Shown one piece after another: positions 1 through 9,270 of a DNA stretch of 64,000 bases. Each line of letters begins with the position of its first letter. The stretch's first letter is position 1. The position numbers and the translations under genes are program-made. The DNA is from Streptomyces sp. MMG1533. Its GTDB lineage: Bacteria > Actinomycetota > Actinomycetes > Streptomycetales > Streptomycetaceae. The stretch lies in the NCBI RefSeq assembly GCF_001279775.1, contig NZ_LGDG01000215.1, positions 30,510-94,509 on the forward strand. The letters are read 5' to 3'. The notes beneath the pieces are model-generated. The model was not told the origin of the DNA, ran no database searches, and worked only from the letters and a program-made list of their open reading frames with translations.

Positions 1-515
1 CGGTCACGGCGCCGGGACCACGCCGGATCTCCGGCCGCCCGGTGTCCGGCGGCCAGCACGGGGACGTCCCGGGAGAAGGACCCCGCCCAGGAGACCGCCG
101 GGTAGTGGCGGGCATAGGCGAGGTCGCGGTCCAGGGTCCACAGGCAGCGGACGAAGCGTTCGGTGTGGGCCGTGACCGGTTCGGTCATGTCCCCGCCTGG
201 CGGGGACACCGCGCCGATCACGGTCACCGAGCCCCGGTCACCGCCGAGCGTGGTCACGGCGGCGGCCCGCTCGTAGAAGGCCGCGATGGCCGAGGCCAGT
301 CCGGCCGGATAACCCTCCTCGGCGGGCAGCGCGCCGGTACGGGAGGCGAACTCGCGCAGCGCCTCGGCCCATCGGGAGGTCGAGTCGGCGATGACCACCA
401 CGTCCAGGCCCATGTCACGGAAGTACTCGGCGACCGTCACCCCCGTGTGGACACTGGCCTCGCGCGCCATCATCGGCATGTTGGAGGTGTTCGCGATCGT
501 CACCGTGAGCCGCGT
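1..515 (-). pseudogene. V/A-type ATP synthase subunit A, 5'-truncated fragment
   Basis: Reading the minus strand from about 515 down to 1 gives an uninterrupted frame that matches the catalytic A subunit of V/A-type rotary ATPases. Visible motifs are [56 protein letters not shown] and [15 protein letters not shown], all hallmarks of the nucleotide-binding region of this subunit. The N-terminal domain and the Walker A loop should lie upstream, at higher coordinates. Instead the frame loses all similarity at about 515 and runs into a truncated CBS-BON gene on the other strand. The 3' part runs off the window, so the remaining length is unknown. I infer a gene beheaded by a deletion or rearrangement. 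An intact operon further left cannot be excluded, but this copy has no start. Confidence 0.8.
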
Positions 516-569
516 CGGCACGGAGCCGTCGGCAGGCTGTGGCAGCACCGCCTGTACGACAAGAGCCAC

Positions 570-959
570 GGCGACACGGCCGCCACGTTGATGACCTTCC
601 CGCCCGTCACCGTCCACCCGGAGCAGAGGGTGGCGGACGCGGCGTGGACCGCCGCGCACGGCCGGTTGAAGCGCCTCCCCGTGACCGACCATCACGGTCG
701 GCTCGTCGGTGTGGTGAGCCGGCACGATCTGCTGTGTGCCCTGATCCGCGACGACGCCGAGATCCTCGCCGAGGTCGAGTCCCTGGTCGGCCGACACCTG
801 CTGGACCCGCGCGCTGTCGAAGTCACCGTGGAGAACGGCGTGGTGACCGTGGCGGGGAAAGTCAACAAAGCAGACAAAGCACTCGTCCCCGAACTGCTCG
901 CCTCAGTGCGGGACATCGACGACGTGGTGGGTGTCATCGACAACACCGAAGCGGTCTGA
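570..959 (+). pseudogene. CBS-BON domain protein, N-terminally truncated
   Basis: The frame from about 570 encodes the second strand of a CBS domain ([38 protein letters not shown]), followed by a BON domain ([16 protein letters not shown] through the TGA at 957-959). Family members normally have two CBS motifs before the BON domain; here the first is absent. Similarity starts at about 570, immediately beside the broken V-ATPase fragment on the opposite strand. An ATG at 591 could start a 122-residue product, but no convincing ribosome-binding site precedes it. CBS-BON proteins bind adenosyl ligands and recur in DosR-like stress islands. It converges with the acyl carrier protein gene, 25 bp away. 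Most likely it is a deletion remnant that may or may not be expressed. Confidence 0.75.
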
Positions 960-984
960 GCCGTTCACGTCCACGGAGGGCACA

Positions 985-1236
985 TCAGCCCGTGCGGGCG
1001 ACGAGAAAGTCGGCACTGCTGGACAGTGTGGTCAGCCGGGGTGTGTCCTCGTCCTCGATGCGGACACCGGACCGTTCGCTGAGCACCTCGACGAAACTCA
1101 GGAAGTCCAGGGAGTCCATCTCCAGCGCGTCACGGAACGCGTCGTCGGGCCCCAGTGCGGCGAAGTCGGCGTCCGGGATGACCCGGGAGATCGATTCCCT
1201 CACCATTTCCAGTGCGTCGGTTCGGTTGATGTTCAC
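985..1236 (-). CDS. acyl carrier protein
   Basis: An 83-residue acidic protein with the phosphopantetheine attachment motif EMDSLDF (Ser about residue 43) in a four-helix carrier-protein pattern. The GTG start (1236-1234) overlaps the TGA of the upstream E2 gene as GTGA, so translation is probably coupled. An acyl carrier protein at the end of a 2-oxoacid dehydrogenase operon is unusual: E2 passes its acyl group to CoA, not to a carrier protein. I infer that acyl units made by the complex, or activated by the AMP-forming ligase of the same operon, may be loaded onto this carrier. No ketosynthase is nearby. The family call is secure; the role is inference. Confidence 0.85.
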   Translation of the reverse strand: MNINRTDALEMVRESISRVIPDADFAALGPDDAFRDALEMDSLDFLSFVEVLSERSGVRIEDEDTPRLTTLSSSADFLVARTG

Positions 1237-2690
1237 AGCTGCTCCGGGTTCTGCAGGAGGTGGGTGACCGCCGTGAGGTAGCGGGCGCCGACAGCGCCGT
1301 CCGTCGCTCGGTGGTCGGCCGAGAGGGTCGCAGTGACTACGGGCCGCACGCCCAGCATGCCGTCGACGGCGCACGGCCGGTCGACCACCCGCCCGAAACC
1401 GACGAGGGCCACCTGCGGCGGGTAGATCACTCCGAACACGGCCTCTACTCCCTGATCTCCGAGGTTGGTGACCGTGATCGTGGCGTCCGACACCTCGGAG
1501 CCGCGCAGTCTGCCCGTACGGGCCCGGGTGACCAGGTCCTTCAGGGCCGTCATCAGCTGCGGGAGTGCCAGGGCGTCGGCGTGGTGCAGCGCGGGGGCGA
1601 CGAGCCCTCCGCCGCGCAGCGAGACGGCCACGCCGAGGTGGACGCCCTCGCCGGCCGTGAAGTGGTCGTCGGTCCAGGAACCGTTGAGCTCGGGGACATC
1701 CCGGGCCGCCAGGGCCGCCGCCTTGAGCAGCAGGGCAGCGGGGAGCAGCCGTTCCCCGATCGAGCTGCGCCGATTGTGCTCGTGCAGCCAGTCCATCGCG
1801 GCGGCCATGTCCACGGTCGTGGAGAGGTAGTAGTGGGGAATGTCCCGGTTGGCGCGGCTCATCAGACCGGCGATCGCCCGGCGCATGGCGGTCCCCCGGT
1901 CTCCCGAGAGACGCTCGGCGGACGGACGGACCGTGGGGGCGCCGACATGCGCGGACGGGGCCTCGGCCGCAGGCCCCAAGGCCCCGTGGCGTACGTCCGC
2001 GGCACGGACGGCCGAGTCCTTGCCCGTTCCCCTCACCATGGCCAGATCGACGCCCATTTCGGCCGCCAGTCTCCGGGCGAGAGGGGTTACCCGCAGGCGC
2101 GGTTGCCGGGCGGCCGCCGCTTCCTCGACGTCGGTTCGGGTGACGCGTCCTCCGGGCCCGGAACCGTGCAGTGTCTCCAGGTCTACGCCGCTTTGCTCCG
2201 CCAGATGCCGGACCAGGGGACCTGCCTCGGTGTGGACGCCTTGTCGAGCGGTGGTCAGTACCGGGGCCGGGACCGTGGCGGGTTCGGGAGGCGGGGACGG
2301 GGGCTTGGCAGGCTCGCCCTTCTTCGGTGCGCGACGGGCCGCTCGTCGCTTCGCCGCTTTCTCGGTCTTTCCAGAAACCTCGGGTTGCCCGGCCTTGCGC
2401 GGTTCTCGGGTCGTGTGCGGTTTCTCCTCTCCTGCCGGGTGCTCGGGTTTCTTGGCCGGCACCCCGATCAGCGCGAGTGGTGTGCCCACCGACACCGTCG
2501 TGCCGGGCTCGACGAGGAGCTCGGCCAGAGTTCCGGTCTCGAAGCACTCCACCTCGATGGTCGACTTCGCGGTCTCGACGACCGCGACCGGATCGCCCTT
2601 GTGGACGAGGTCGCCGGGCTCCACCAGCCACTCCAGGAGCGTTCCCTCGTCCATGTCGGCACCGAGGGACGGCATGGTGAACTCGGCCAT
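1233..2690 (-). CDS. 2-oxoacid dehydrogenase E2 (dihydrolipoyl acyltransferase)
   Basis: A 485-residue E2 acyltransferase. Domains in order: an N-terminal lipoyl domain (residues 1-77, lipoyl-lysine in ETAKSTIEV); a long Lys/Pro/Ala linker; two successive E3-binding-type motifs, PLVRHLAEQSGVDLETLHG and TPLARRLAAEMGVDLAMVRG; then a catalytic domain ending in SADHRATDGAVGARYL, which holds the conserved DHRxxDG. Most E2 proteins carry a single peripheral-subunit-binding domain, so the doubled motif is unusual. The ATG at 2690 lies 2 bases after the E1 beta stop. It would transfer acyl groups from E1-bound hydroxyalkyl-TPP to CoA. No dihydrolipoamide dehydrogenase (E3) gene is present here, so E3 must come from elsewhere. 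The substrate (pyruvate, acetoin or a branched-chain oxoacid) cannot be fixed from sequence. Confidence 0.9.
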   Translation of the reverse strand: MAEFTMPSLGADMDEGTLLEWLVEPGDLVHKGDPVAVVETAKSTIEVECFETGTLAELLVEPGTTVSVGTPLALIGVPAKKPEHPAGEEKPHTTREPRKAGQPEVSGKTEKAAKRRAARRAPKKGEPAKPPSPPPEPATVPAPVLTTARQGVHTEAGPLVRHLAEQSGVDLETLHGSGPGGRVTRTDVEEAAAARQPRLRVTPLARRLAAEMGVDLAMVRGTGKDSAVRAADVRHGALGPAAEAPSAHVGAPTVRPSAERLSGDRGTAMRRAIAGLMSRANRDIPHYYLSTTVDMAAAMDWLHEHNRRSSIGERLLPAALLLKAAALAARDVPELNGSWTDDHFTAGEGVHLGVAVSLRGGGLVAPALHHADALALPQLMTALKDLVTRARTGRLRGSEVSDATITVTNLGDQGVEAVFGVIYPPQVALVGFGRVVDRPCAVDGMLGVRPVVTATLSADHRATDGAVGARYLTAVTHLLQNPEQL

Positions 2691-2692
2691 GG

Positions 2693-3691
2693 TCAGTCCA
2701 CCGCCCGGTGGGCGGCCGCGACGATGTCGGGGGTCTGCGGCAGGGCGGCCTCCTCCATCTGACGGGCGTACGGCATGGGCACCTCCGCGCTGCACACCCG
2801 CTCGACGGGCGCGTCCAGTTCGTAGAAGGACTCCTCGGCGATACGGGCGGACACCTCGGCGGCGAAACTTCCCGTCCGCCATGCCTCGTCGACGACCACG
2901 GCACGGTGGGTACGGGCCACGGAAGCGGCGACGGTGCGGGCGTCGAAGGGCCGCAGCGTGCGCAGGTCGATCACTTCGGCGCTGATGCCCGCGGCGGCCA
3001 GCTCGTCCGCCGCCGCGAGGGCCTTGGGCAGCGAACCTCCGTACGTGATCAGCGAGATGTCGGTGCCGGGCCTGCGGACCGAAGCGTGATCCAGGTCAAC
3101 GGGCGCGGTGGCCGGGAGGAGTTCGCCGGAGACGTTGTAGAGACTTCCGTGCTCGAAGATCAGGACCGGGTCGGGGTCCGCGAGCGCCGGGGCCAGCATG
3201 TGGCGTGCGTCCTCGAGGGTGGCGGGGGCGAGCACCCGGATGCCGGGGATGTGCGCGTACCAGCCCTCCAGGCTGTGCGAGTGCTGGGCCCCGAGCTGCC
3301 GTCCGGCACCTGTCGTCATGCGGATGACCAGGGGCACGGCCAGTTGGCCGCCCGACATGTGCAGCAGGGTGGCGGCGTTGTTGAGGATCTGGTCGAGGGC
3401 GAGCAGGCTGAAGTTGACGGTCATGATCTCGACGATCGGCCGCAGCCCGGCCAGGGCGGCGCCGATGCCGGCGCCCACGAACGCGGACTCCGACAGCGGC
3501 GTGTCGCGGACGCGTGCCGGACCGAACTCCTCCAGCAGGCCGAGGCTGACGCCGAAGCCTCCGCCGTAGCGGCCCACGTCCTCGCCCATCAGGAAGACAC
3601 GGTCGTCGGCGCGCAGGGCGTCCCGCAGCGCCTCGCGCAGCGCTTCCCGGTAGGTCGTCTTCACCGCCTGCGGCCGCTCATCGTCGCCCAT
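2693..3691 (-). CDS. 2-oxoacid dehydrogenase E1 component, beta subunit
   Basis: A 332-residue transketolase-like beta subunit. Recognisable segments are [19 protein letters not shown] near the N terminus, the cofactor-proximal [28 protein letters not shown], and a C-terminal transketolase domain with [16 protein letters not shown] and [16 protein letters not shown]. With the alpha subunit it forms the TPP-dependent E1 heterotetramer that decarboxylates a 2-oxoacid and reductively acylates the lipoyl group of E2. The ATG at 3691 is 2 bases after the alpha-subunit stop and 4 bases downstream of GAGCTGA, so the genes are cotranscribed. Its length is typical of the PDH/acetoin-dehydrogenase beta family. 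Confidence 0.92.
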   Translation of the reverse strand: MGDDERPQAVKTTYREALREALRDALRADDRVFLMGEDVGRYGGGFGVSLGLLEEFGPARVRDTPLSESAFVGAGIGAALAGLRPIVEIMTVNFSLLALDQILNNAATLLHMSGGQLAVPLVIRMTTGAGRQLGAQHSHSLEGWYAHIPGIRVLAPATLEDARHMLAPALADPDPVLIFEHGSLYNVSGELLPATAPVDLDHASVRRPGTDISLITYGGSLPKALAAADELAAAGISAEVIDLRTLRPFDARTVAASVARTHRAVVVDEAWRTGSFAAEVSARIAEESFYELDAPVERVCSAEVPMPYARQMEEAALPQTPDIVAAAHRAVD

Positions 3692-3693
3692 GG

Positions 3694-4776
3694 TCAGCTC
3701 ACCTCCGCCGCAGCGCTGGTGACGTGGTGCAGGAGATGCTCCACCGGTTCTTCGGGCGCCTGCTCGGCCGCCTCCACCGCGTGGTCGACCTCGGCGGCGA
3801 CCCGGCGCTCGATCCCGGCGAGCGTCTCGTCGACGGGCTCGCCGTCCTCGCGCATGCGGTCGAGAAGACGGGTGATCGGGTCCCGCTCCTTCCACCGCTC
3901 GACCTCCGCCTTGTCGCGGTACCGGTCCGGGTCGTACATGGAATGGGCACGGAACCGGTAGGTGCGCAGTTCGAGGAAGTGCGGTCCGGCACCGGACCTG
4001 ACGGCCTCGGCGGCCCGTCGTGCGGTCTGTTCCACGGCCTCGACGTCCATGCCGTCGACGGCCCACGCGACCATGCCGTACGAAGCGGCCCGCATGGCCA
4101 GGTCGGTCTGCGCCTCGTGCCGCGCCAGGGCCGTGCCCATGGCGTAGAGGTTGTTCTCGCAGATGAGCAGCAGGGGAAGTCTCCACAGGGCCGCGAGGTT
4201 CGCCGTTTCGTGGAACTCTCCCTCGGCGAAGGCTCCGTCACCGAAGAAGCAGCAGGTGACGCGGTCCTGTCCGCGCATACGGTCGGCGAGGGCGAGGCCG
4301 GCGGCCAGCGGAATTCCACCGGCGACGATCGCGTTGCCGCCGTAGAAGCGCCGGCTCGCGTCGAACAGGTGCATGGAGCCGCCCCGGCCGCCGCTGCACC
4401 CGGTCGCCCTGCCGTACATCTCGGCCATGATGGCCTCGGCCGTGATCCCGCGGGCCAGGGCGTGGCCGTGCTCGCGGTAGGTGGCGACGACCGCGTCCTC
4501 GGGCCTGAGGGCCTCGTTGACGCCGACGGCGACGGCCTCCTCGCCGATGTACAGGTGGACGAAGCCGCGGATCTTCGTGGCGCTGTACAGCTCGACGCAC
4601 CGCTCCTCGAATCGCCGGATGCGCAGCATGGCCTCCAGCAGGTCCGTCCGGTGCCCATCGGCCGAACGGGCGGACGGAGATCCGGCGCCCGTCTTCCGCC
4701 TGGTCTTCGCGGCCTTCTTGCCGACCTTCCGGGGAGCCGGGGCCTTGCGGGCGCTGGTGGGGTGGGCCGGGCTCAT
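3694..4776 (-). CDS. 2-oxoacid dehydrogenase E1 component, alpha subunit
   Basis: A 360-residue alpha subunit with a roughly 35-residue basic Lys/Arg/Ala/Pro N-terminal extension before the conserved [20 protein letters not shown]. The TPP-Mg motif is present: [14 protein letters not shown] followed by [12 protein letters not shown]. The loop [16 protein letters not shown] lies in the region phosphorylated in eukaryotic relatives. The ATG start (4776) overlaps the ligase stop as ATGA, which implies translational coupling. It belongs to the pyruvate/acetoin dehydrogenase E1 alpha group. The pairing with an alcohol dehydrogenase and an acetyl-CoA-synthetase-like ligase suggests a module that feeds acyl-CoA from C2-C4 compounds, but this is inference. 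Confidence 0.92.
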   Translation of the reverse strand: MSPAHPTSARKAPAPRKVGKKAAKTRRKTGAGSPSARSADGHRTDLLEAMLRIRRFEERCVELYSATKIRGFVHLYIGEEAVAVGVNEALRPEDAVVATYREHGHALARGITAEAIMAEMYGRATGCSGGRGGSMHLFDASRRFYGGNAIVAGGIPLAAGLALADRMRGQDRVTCCFFGDGAFAEGEFHETANLAALWRLPLLLICENNLYAMGTALARHEAQTDLAMRAASYGMVAWAVDGMDVEAVEQTARRAAEAVRSGAGPHFLELRTYRFRAHSMYDPDRYRDKAEVERWKERDPITRLLDRMREDGEPVDETLAGIERRVAAEVDHAVEAAEQAPEEPVEHLLHHVTSAAAEVS

Positions 4777-6563
4777 GAGGATCCCTCCAGGGTGGACAGG
4801 TCGCCCGTGGGCAGGCCGAGTTCGCGTGCGCGCAGCAGACGGCGCATCACCTTCCCGCTGCGGGTCTTGGGCAGGTTCTGGTCGAACACGATCTCCCTGG
4901 GTGCGACGGCGGGCCCCAGCTTGCGGCGGCCGAAGGCGAGCAGCTCACGCTCCAGATCCGGAGTCGGCGGGACACCGGGGCGCAGCGAGACGAACGCCTT
5001 GACGACGTTCCCGGCGACCGGGTCCGGCCGTCCGATCACGCCAGCCTCGGCCACTGATGGGTGCTCCATCAGCGCGCTCTCCACCTCGAACGGGCCGATG
5101 AGATGGCCGGCCGACTTGATGACGTCGTCGGCGCGCCCCACGAACCAGTACCAGCCGTCCGCGTCCCGGCGGACCAGGTCACCGGTCAGATACCAGCCGT
5201 CCACGAACGCGGCGTCGTAGCGCTCCTTGTCGTGGAGATAGCCGCGGAACATCGCCGGCCAGCCCGGCCGGAGCGCCAACTCGCCCTCGACCTCGGGGCT
5301 TCGCACCTGCGTGACCCGGCCGTCGGTGACCAGGGCCCGGCCGTCCTCGCCCTGTTCCAGCACGGTCGCCTCGACGCCGGGCAGTGGCCGCCCCATCGAG
5401 CCGGGCCGTATCTCACAGGCGGCGAAGTTCGCGATCATGATGCAGCCGGTCTCCGTCTGCCACCAGTTGTCGTGCACCGGCAGGCCCAGCACGTCCTGGC
5501 CCCACAGGACGGCCTCCGGGTTGAGGGGCTCGCCGACGGAGGCGATGAAGCGCAGGGCCGACAGGTCGTAGGAGCGCGGCAGGTCGTACGGACCCTGGCG
5601 CGGTGTGGCGCGCATCAGCATGCGCAGGGCCGTGGGGGCGGTGTACCAGACGCCGACCCGCTGCTCGCCGAGGATCCGGTACCAGCGCCGCGCGTCGTAG
5701 TCCCCCTCGTCGACGACCACCGTCACGCCGTGGACGAGCGGGGCGATGATCCCGTACGACATGCCGGTGACCCAGCCGGGGTCGGCAGTGCACCAGTACA
5801 CGTCCTCGGGGTGCAGGTCGAGGGCGTACGCGGCCGTGGCGTAGTGGGCAACGACGGCCTCGTGGACGTGGACCGCGCCCTTGGGGGTGCCCGTGGTACC
5901 GCTGGTGAAGTGCAGCAGGGCCATGTCGTCGGGCGAGGTCGGCGGGATAGTGAAGGTGTCCGGGGCGGCGGCCATCACGTCGTCGAAGGAGACGGTGCCG
6001 GGCAGTTCCGCGGTGCCGGGCCCGACGATCAGGACGTGTTCCAGTCCGGGAACGGAGGCCCGCCGCTCGGCGACCTTGCGCCGGTACAGGGCCGCGGTGG
6101 TGACCAGAACACGGGCGTCGCCGAGCCGCAGCCGCTGCTCCACCGGGTCGGGGCCGAAGGCCGAGAAGAGCGGGCACAGCACGCTGGTGTTCTTCAGGGT
6201 GCCCAGCACCGTGGTGTACAGCTCGGGGCAGCGGCCCAGCAGGGTGAACACCCGGTCTCCGCGGCCGACGCCGAGTGACCGCAGAACGTTCGCGAAACGC
6301 GCCGTACGTCGGGCCAGTTCCGCGTACGTGACAGTGGAGACGGAGTCGTCCCGGGCCACGCAGCACAGGGCGACCTTGTCCGCATGCTCGGACGCCGCGT
6401 GCAGGTCGACCGCCTCATAAGCCATGTTGAGGCCGCCGCCGGGCAGCCCGGCCAGCTCGGTGCGCGCCTGTGCCCAGGTGAAGTCCGAGCAGGCTCGGCC
6501 GTAGTCGGCGAGACGGGGTGGAACGACCGATGTGGTGTCCTTGCCGATGGTTTCCCAGTGCAT
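4773..6563 (-). CDS. AMP-forming acetyl/acyl-CoA synthetase
   Basis: A 596-residue member of the acyl-adenylate-forming superfamily, closest in layout to acetyl-CoA synthetases. Motifs: phosphate loop [27 protein letters not shown], the hinge region [20 protein letters not shown], and the C-terminal [14 protein letters not shown], whose Lys is the catalytic (and often acetyl-regulated) lysine. Expected reaction: carboxylate + ATP + CoA to acyl-CoA + AMP + PPi. I chose the ATG at 6563 because GGGAGGAG lies 6 bases upstream; an in-frame start six codons earlier has no such site. It follows the alcohol dehydrogenase after 69 bp and overlaps E1 alpha. The substrate is not certain: acetate is likely, propionate possible. 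Confidence 0.9.
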   Translation of the reverse strand: MHWETIGKDTTSVVPPRLADYGRACSDFTWAQARTELAGLPGGGLNMAYEAVDLHAASEHADKVALCCVARDDSVSTVTYAELARRTARFANVLRSLGVGRGDRVFTLLGRCPELYTTVLGTLKNTSVLCPLFSAFGPDPVEQRLRLGDARVLVTTAALYRRKVAERRASVPGLEHVLIVGPGTAELPGTVSFDDVMAAAPDTFTIPPTSPDDMALLHFTSGTTGTPKGAVHVHEAVVAHYATAAYALDLHPEDVYWCTADPGWVTGMSYGIIAPLVHGVTVVVDEGDYDARRWYRILGEQRVGVWYTAPTALRMLMRATPRQGPYDLPRSYDLSALRFIASVGEPLNPEAVLWGQDVLGLPVHDNWWQTETGCIMIANFAACEIRPGSMGRPLPGVEATVLEQGEDGRALVTDGRVTQVRSPEVEGELALRPGWPAMFRGYLHDKERYDAAFVDGWYLTGDLVRRDADGWYWFVGRADDVIKSAGHLIGPFEVESALMEHPSVAEAGVIGRPDPVAGNVVKAFVSLRPGVPPTPDLERELLAFGRRKLGPAVAPREIVFDQNLPKTRSGKVMRRLLRARELGLPTGDLSTLEGSS

Positions 6564-6632
6564 CGGTGCTCCTCCCAGCACTGCGTCCGATGGACCGGCC
6601 GCCCCGTTCGGGCTCCCGCTTCCGGGCTTCTC

Positions 6633-7670
6633 TCACTCCCGGTGCAGCGCGACCTTGAGGGCACCAGTGGTGGCGCCCTGCGAGAACACCTCGTAGGCGT
6701 GCTCCATCCGGTCGAGGCCGAGGGTGTGGTTGACCAGTTGGGAGACGGGCAGGCGTCCGAACCTCAGCAGCTCCAGCAGCCACGGAGTGGAGGACGTGTC
6801 CACCTGGCCGGTGCTGATCGTCACGTTCTTCCGCCACAGGGACTCGAGGTGCAGTGTGGCCGGTCTGCCGTGCGTCCCGATGTTGGCGATGTGCCCTCCC
6901 GCCCGGACGGCCTGGGTGCACAGGACGAAGCCGTCCGGTTCGCCCGATGCCTCGATGGCGACGTCGGCGCCCGGTCCCTCGGACAGCTCGGCGATCATCT
7001 TCCCCGGCACTTCGGCGGCATCGGCCCCCGCGCGGGCGGCGGCTTCCAGCCGGGCGTCGGACAGGTCCACCACGATGATCCGGCGGGGTGAGTACAGCCG
7101 CGCGACGGCGACCGTGGCGAGACCGACGGGACCCGCGCCCACCACGACGACAAGATCCCCAGGGCCGACGTGTCCGTTCCGTACCCCTACCTCGTAGGCG
7201 GTGGGGAGGACCTCGGCGAGCAGAAGCGCGTCGTCGAGCGGGACTGCGGGAGGCCGTCGGTGGGTGGAGTGGTCGGCGAAGGGGACCCGCACGAACTCGG
7301 CCTGGGTTCCGTTGATCTGGTTTCCCAGGATCCAGCCACCGCCCCCGCGGCATTGCCCGCGCATGGTGTCTCGGCACGCCTGACAGCGGCCGCAGGACGA
7401 GACGGACGACACGATCACCTCGTGGCCGGGGCGCAGACCGTGAATATCACGGCCGACCTCCAAGACCTCGCCCACGGCCTCGTGGCCGAGGACCGTCCCC
7501 GGTTTCACCTCAGGGAGGTCTCCTCGCAGAATGTGCAGATCACTGCCGCAGACGGTGGTGGCGTCGACGCGCACGATCGCGTCGGTCGCCTCCTCCATCT
7601 CAGGGTCCGGGGCGGTGTCCCAGGAGATGTGCCCCGGGCCGTGATAGACGAGCGCTCGCACGGTACTCAC
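6633..7670 (-). CDS. zinc-dependent alcohol dehydrogenase
   Basis: A 345-residue medium-chain dehydrogenase/reductase. The catalytic zinc site is visible as CGSDLH and GHEAVGEV. The structural zinc loop is represented by CGRCQACRDTMRGQC, and the Rossmann fold by VVVGAGPVGLATVAVARL. It would oxidise an alcohol with NAD(P)+ in the cytoplasm. It heads the operon that continues with acyl-CoA synthetase, E1 alpha, E1 beta, E2 and acyl carrier protein. The GTG at 7670 has GGAGCGAGGGA just upstream. S. coelicolor carries a similar alcohol dehydrogenase beside universal stress genes in its hypoxia/dormancy region, by my recollection of that genome. The physiological alcohol cannot be read from the sequence. 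Confidence 0.88.
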   Translation of the reverse strand: MSTVRALVYHGPGHISWDTAPDPEMEEATDAIVRVDATTVCGSDLHILRGDLPEVKPGTVLGHEAVGEVLEVGRDIHGLRPGHEVIVSSVSSCGRCQACRDTMRGQCRGGGGWILGNQINGTQAEFVRVPFADHSTHRRPPAVPLDDALLLAEVLPTAYEVGVRNGHVGPGDLVVVVGAGPVGLATVAVARLYSPRRIIVVDLSDARLEAAARAGADAAEVPGKMIAELSEGPGADVAIEASGEPDGFVLCTQAVRAGGHIANIGTHGRPATLHLESLWRKNVTISTGQVDTSSTPWLLELLRFGRLPVSQLVNHTLGLDRMEHAYEVFSQGATTGALKVALHRE

Positions 7671-7750
7671 TCCCTCGCTCCCCCACCTCCACGGTCACCC
7701 CGGCGGGACACCCCGGCAACACGGACCGCCGCGTCGTCGTGCGTCTCCCG

Positions 7751-9270
7751 TCAGTCCGGCTCCATGTCGGGGCGGCGGAAGACCGGGGCCCGGCCGGTGC
7801 CCCAGGGGCGTACGGCTGCCAGCGCCCGGGCGACCGCGGACTCCAACGGGCCGCTGGTGTCGACGGCGACGGCCTCGGGCCACGCGGGTTCCCTGGCCGC
7901 CATGGCGGTGGCGATGTCGAGATCGGCGTCGGACGGGCCGGGGGCGCGCGTGCTCAGGCGGCCCGCTGACACGTCGTCCGGGACGTGGCAGTGCAGGGCA
8001 ACCAGGTCGGCGCTGGTGCGTTCGGCCACAAGCCGTGCCGATTCACGCTGTGCCGTGTCGGACCAGGTGGCGTCCAGGACGACGGACTCGCCGGCGGACA
8101 GCAGGGCCGCCGCCCGGTCGAGGAGGGTGGCGTAGGTCCTGGCCGTCCACTCGGGTGTGTACAGCCCTTCGCCGTAGCCGGCCGCCGCGGACTGCTCCGC
8201 GGGAATACCCGCCAGTTCCTTGCGGACGCGGTCGCTGCTGAGCAGGGTGACTCCCAGCCGGTCGGCCAGCGCACCGGAGAGGGTGGACTCCCGCTGCCCG
8301 GCAGCCCGCCGACAACGGTCAGGCCGACGGCGGAGGCGCGCAGGTGGCGCAGCGTCGTCGAGACCAGCCTGCGGGACGCCGTCTCCGCACCTGGCGCGCC
8401 CTGACGGGCCTGGATCAGGGAGACCTTGGCACGGACGAACGCGCGGTAGGCGACGTAGTGGTGCCACAGCGACGCGGGCGCCGGATCACCGGAGTACTCG
8501 CTGTACTGCGCGAGGAAGTAGCAGGCGGCCTCCGGGGCGCCGAGCTGTTCCAGGTCCATGGCGAGGAAGGCGGCGTCGTCCAGGCCGTCGACGTAGCGCA
8601 GCCGGTCGTCGAACTCCAGGCAGTCCAGGACACGGGGCCGTCATCGAGGCAGAAGATGTCCTCGGCGAGCAGGTCACCGTGGCCGTCGACCACGCGCCCT
8701 TGCTCGATACGGGACGCGAACAGCCGCTCGCGGCCTGCGAGATAGCGGCGCACCCGTTGTTCCGTCTCCGTCATCCCCTCGGGCACGGAGCCGTCGTCGG
8801 CCAGCGCGTGGACCTGCGCGAAGCTGGCCTCCCAGCGCGACGACAGGGCGTCCCGCGTGCCCTCCCTCGTCCACGTCCGGGCCGCGGGGCGCGTCCGCGT
8901 GCCACGCGGCGAGGTGCCGGGCGACGGCCCGGAGGACATCGTCCAGGACGGCCCCTTCTCGTACCAGGCGGGAGAGACGCCGGTCCGCGGGCATGCGTCG
9001 CATCACCACGAGGGGTTCGGGCGCCTCCGCGTCGGGACTGCGGAACTCGCCCAGGCCCAGGTAGACGTCGGGGGCGAAGCGGCGGTTGAGAGCGACTTCG
9101 CGTTCGCACGCGTCCTGGCGCGCCGCGCGCGAGGTCTAGTCCAGGAACCCCAGGTCCACCGGTTTCTTGACCTTGTAGGCGCGGTCTCCGGCGAAGAACA
9201 CGATTGCGGTATGGGTCTCGCACACCCCCGCGCGCGGGGGCGGTGGCCCGTGGTGGCCGGGCTCAGTCAT
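7751..9270 (-). pseudogene. aminoglycoside-phosphotransferase-like / AAA kinase fusion, broken by one stop and three frameshifts
   Basis: The intact ancestor was a roughly 500-residue protein: an N-terminal phosphotransferase-like region (VFFAGDRAYKVKKPVDLGFLD, EGRVVDGHGDLLAEDIF-type loop) and a C-terminal P-loop kinase (VVGGLPGSG, SSDRVRKELAG, VVLDATW). Read from the ATG at 9270, an in-frame TAG occurs at about 9135, just after VDLGFLD. The frame must then shift at about 8,890, at about 8,640 (after CLDDGP), and at about 8,295. There GGCAGCGGGAGTCC has lost one base of the Walker A lysine codon (GSGKST expected). The ATG overlaps the end of the universal stress gene by 8 bases, so it was the second gene of that operon. 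Four lesions in one gene argue for real decay rather than sequencing error. Confidence 0.85.

Noticed and set aside
42..590. Long plus-strand open frame leading into the CBS-BON segment
   Set aside because: Its residues up to about 565 are the antisense of the V-ATPase subunit A fragment; only the part after 570 resembles a protein family.
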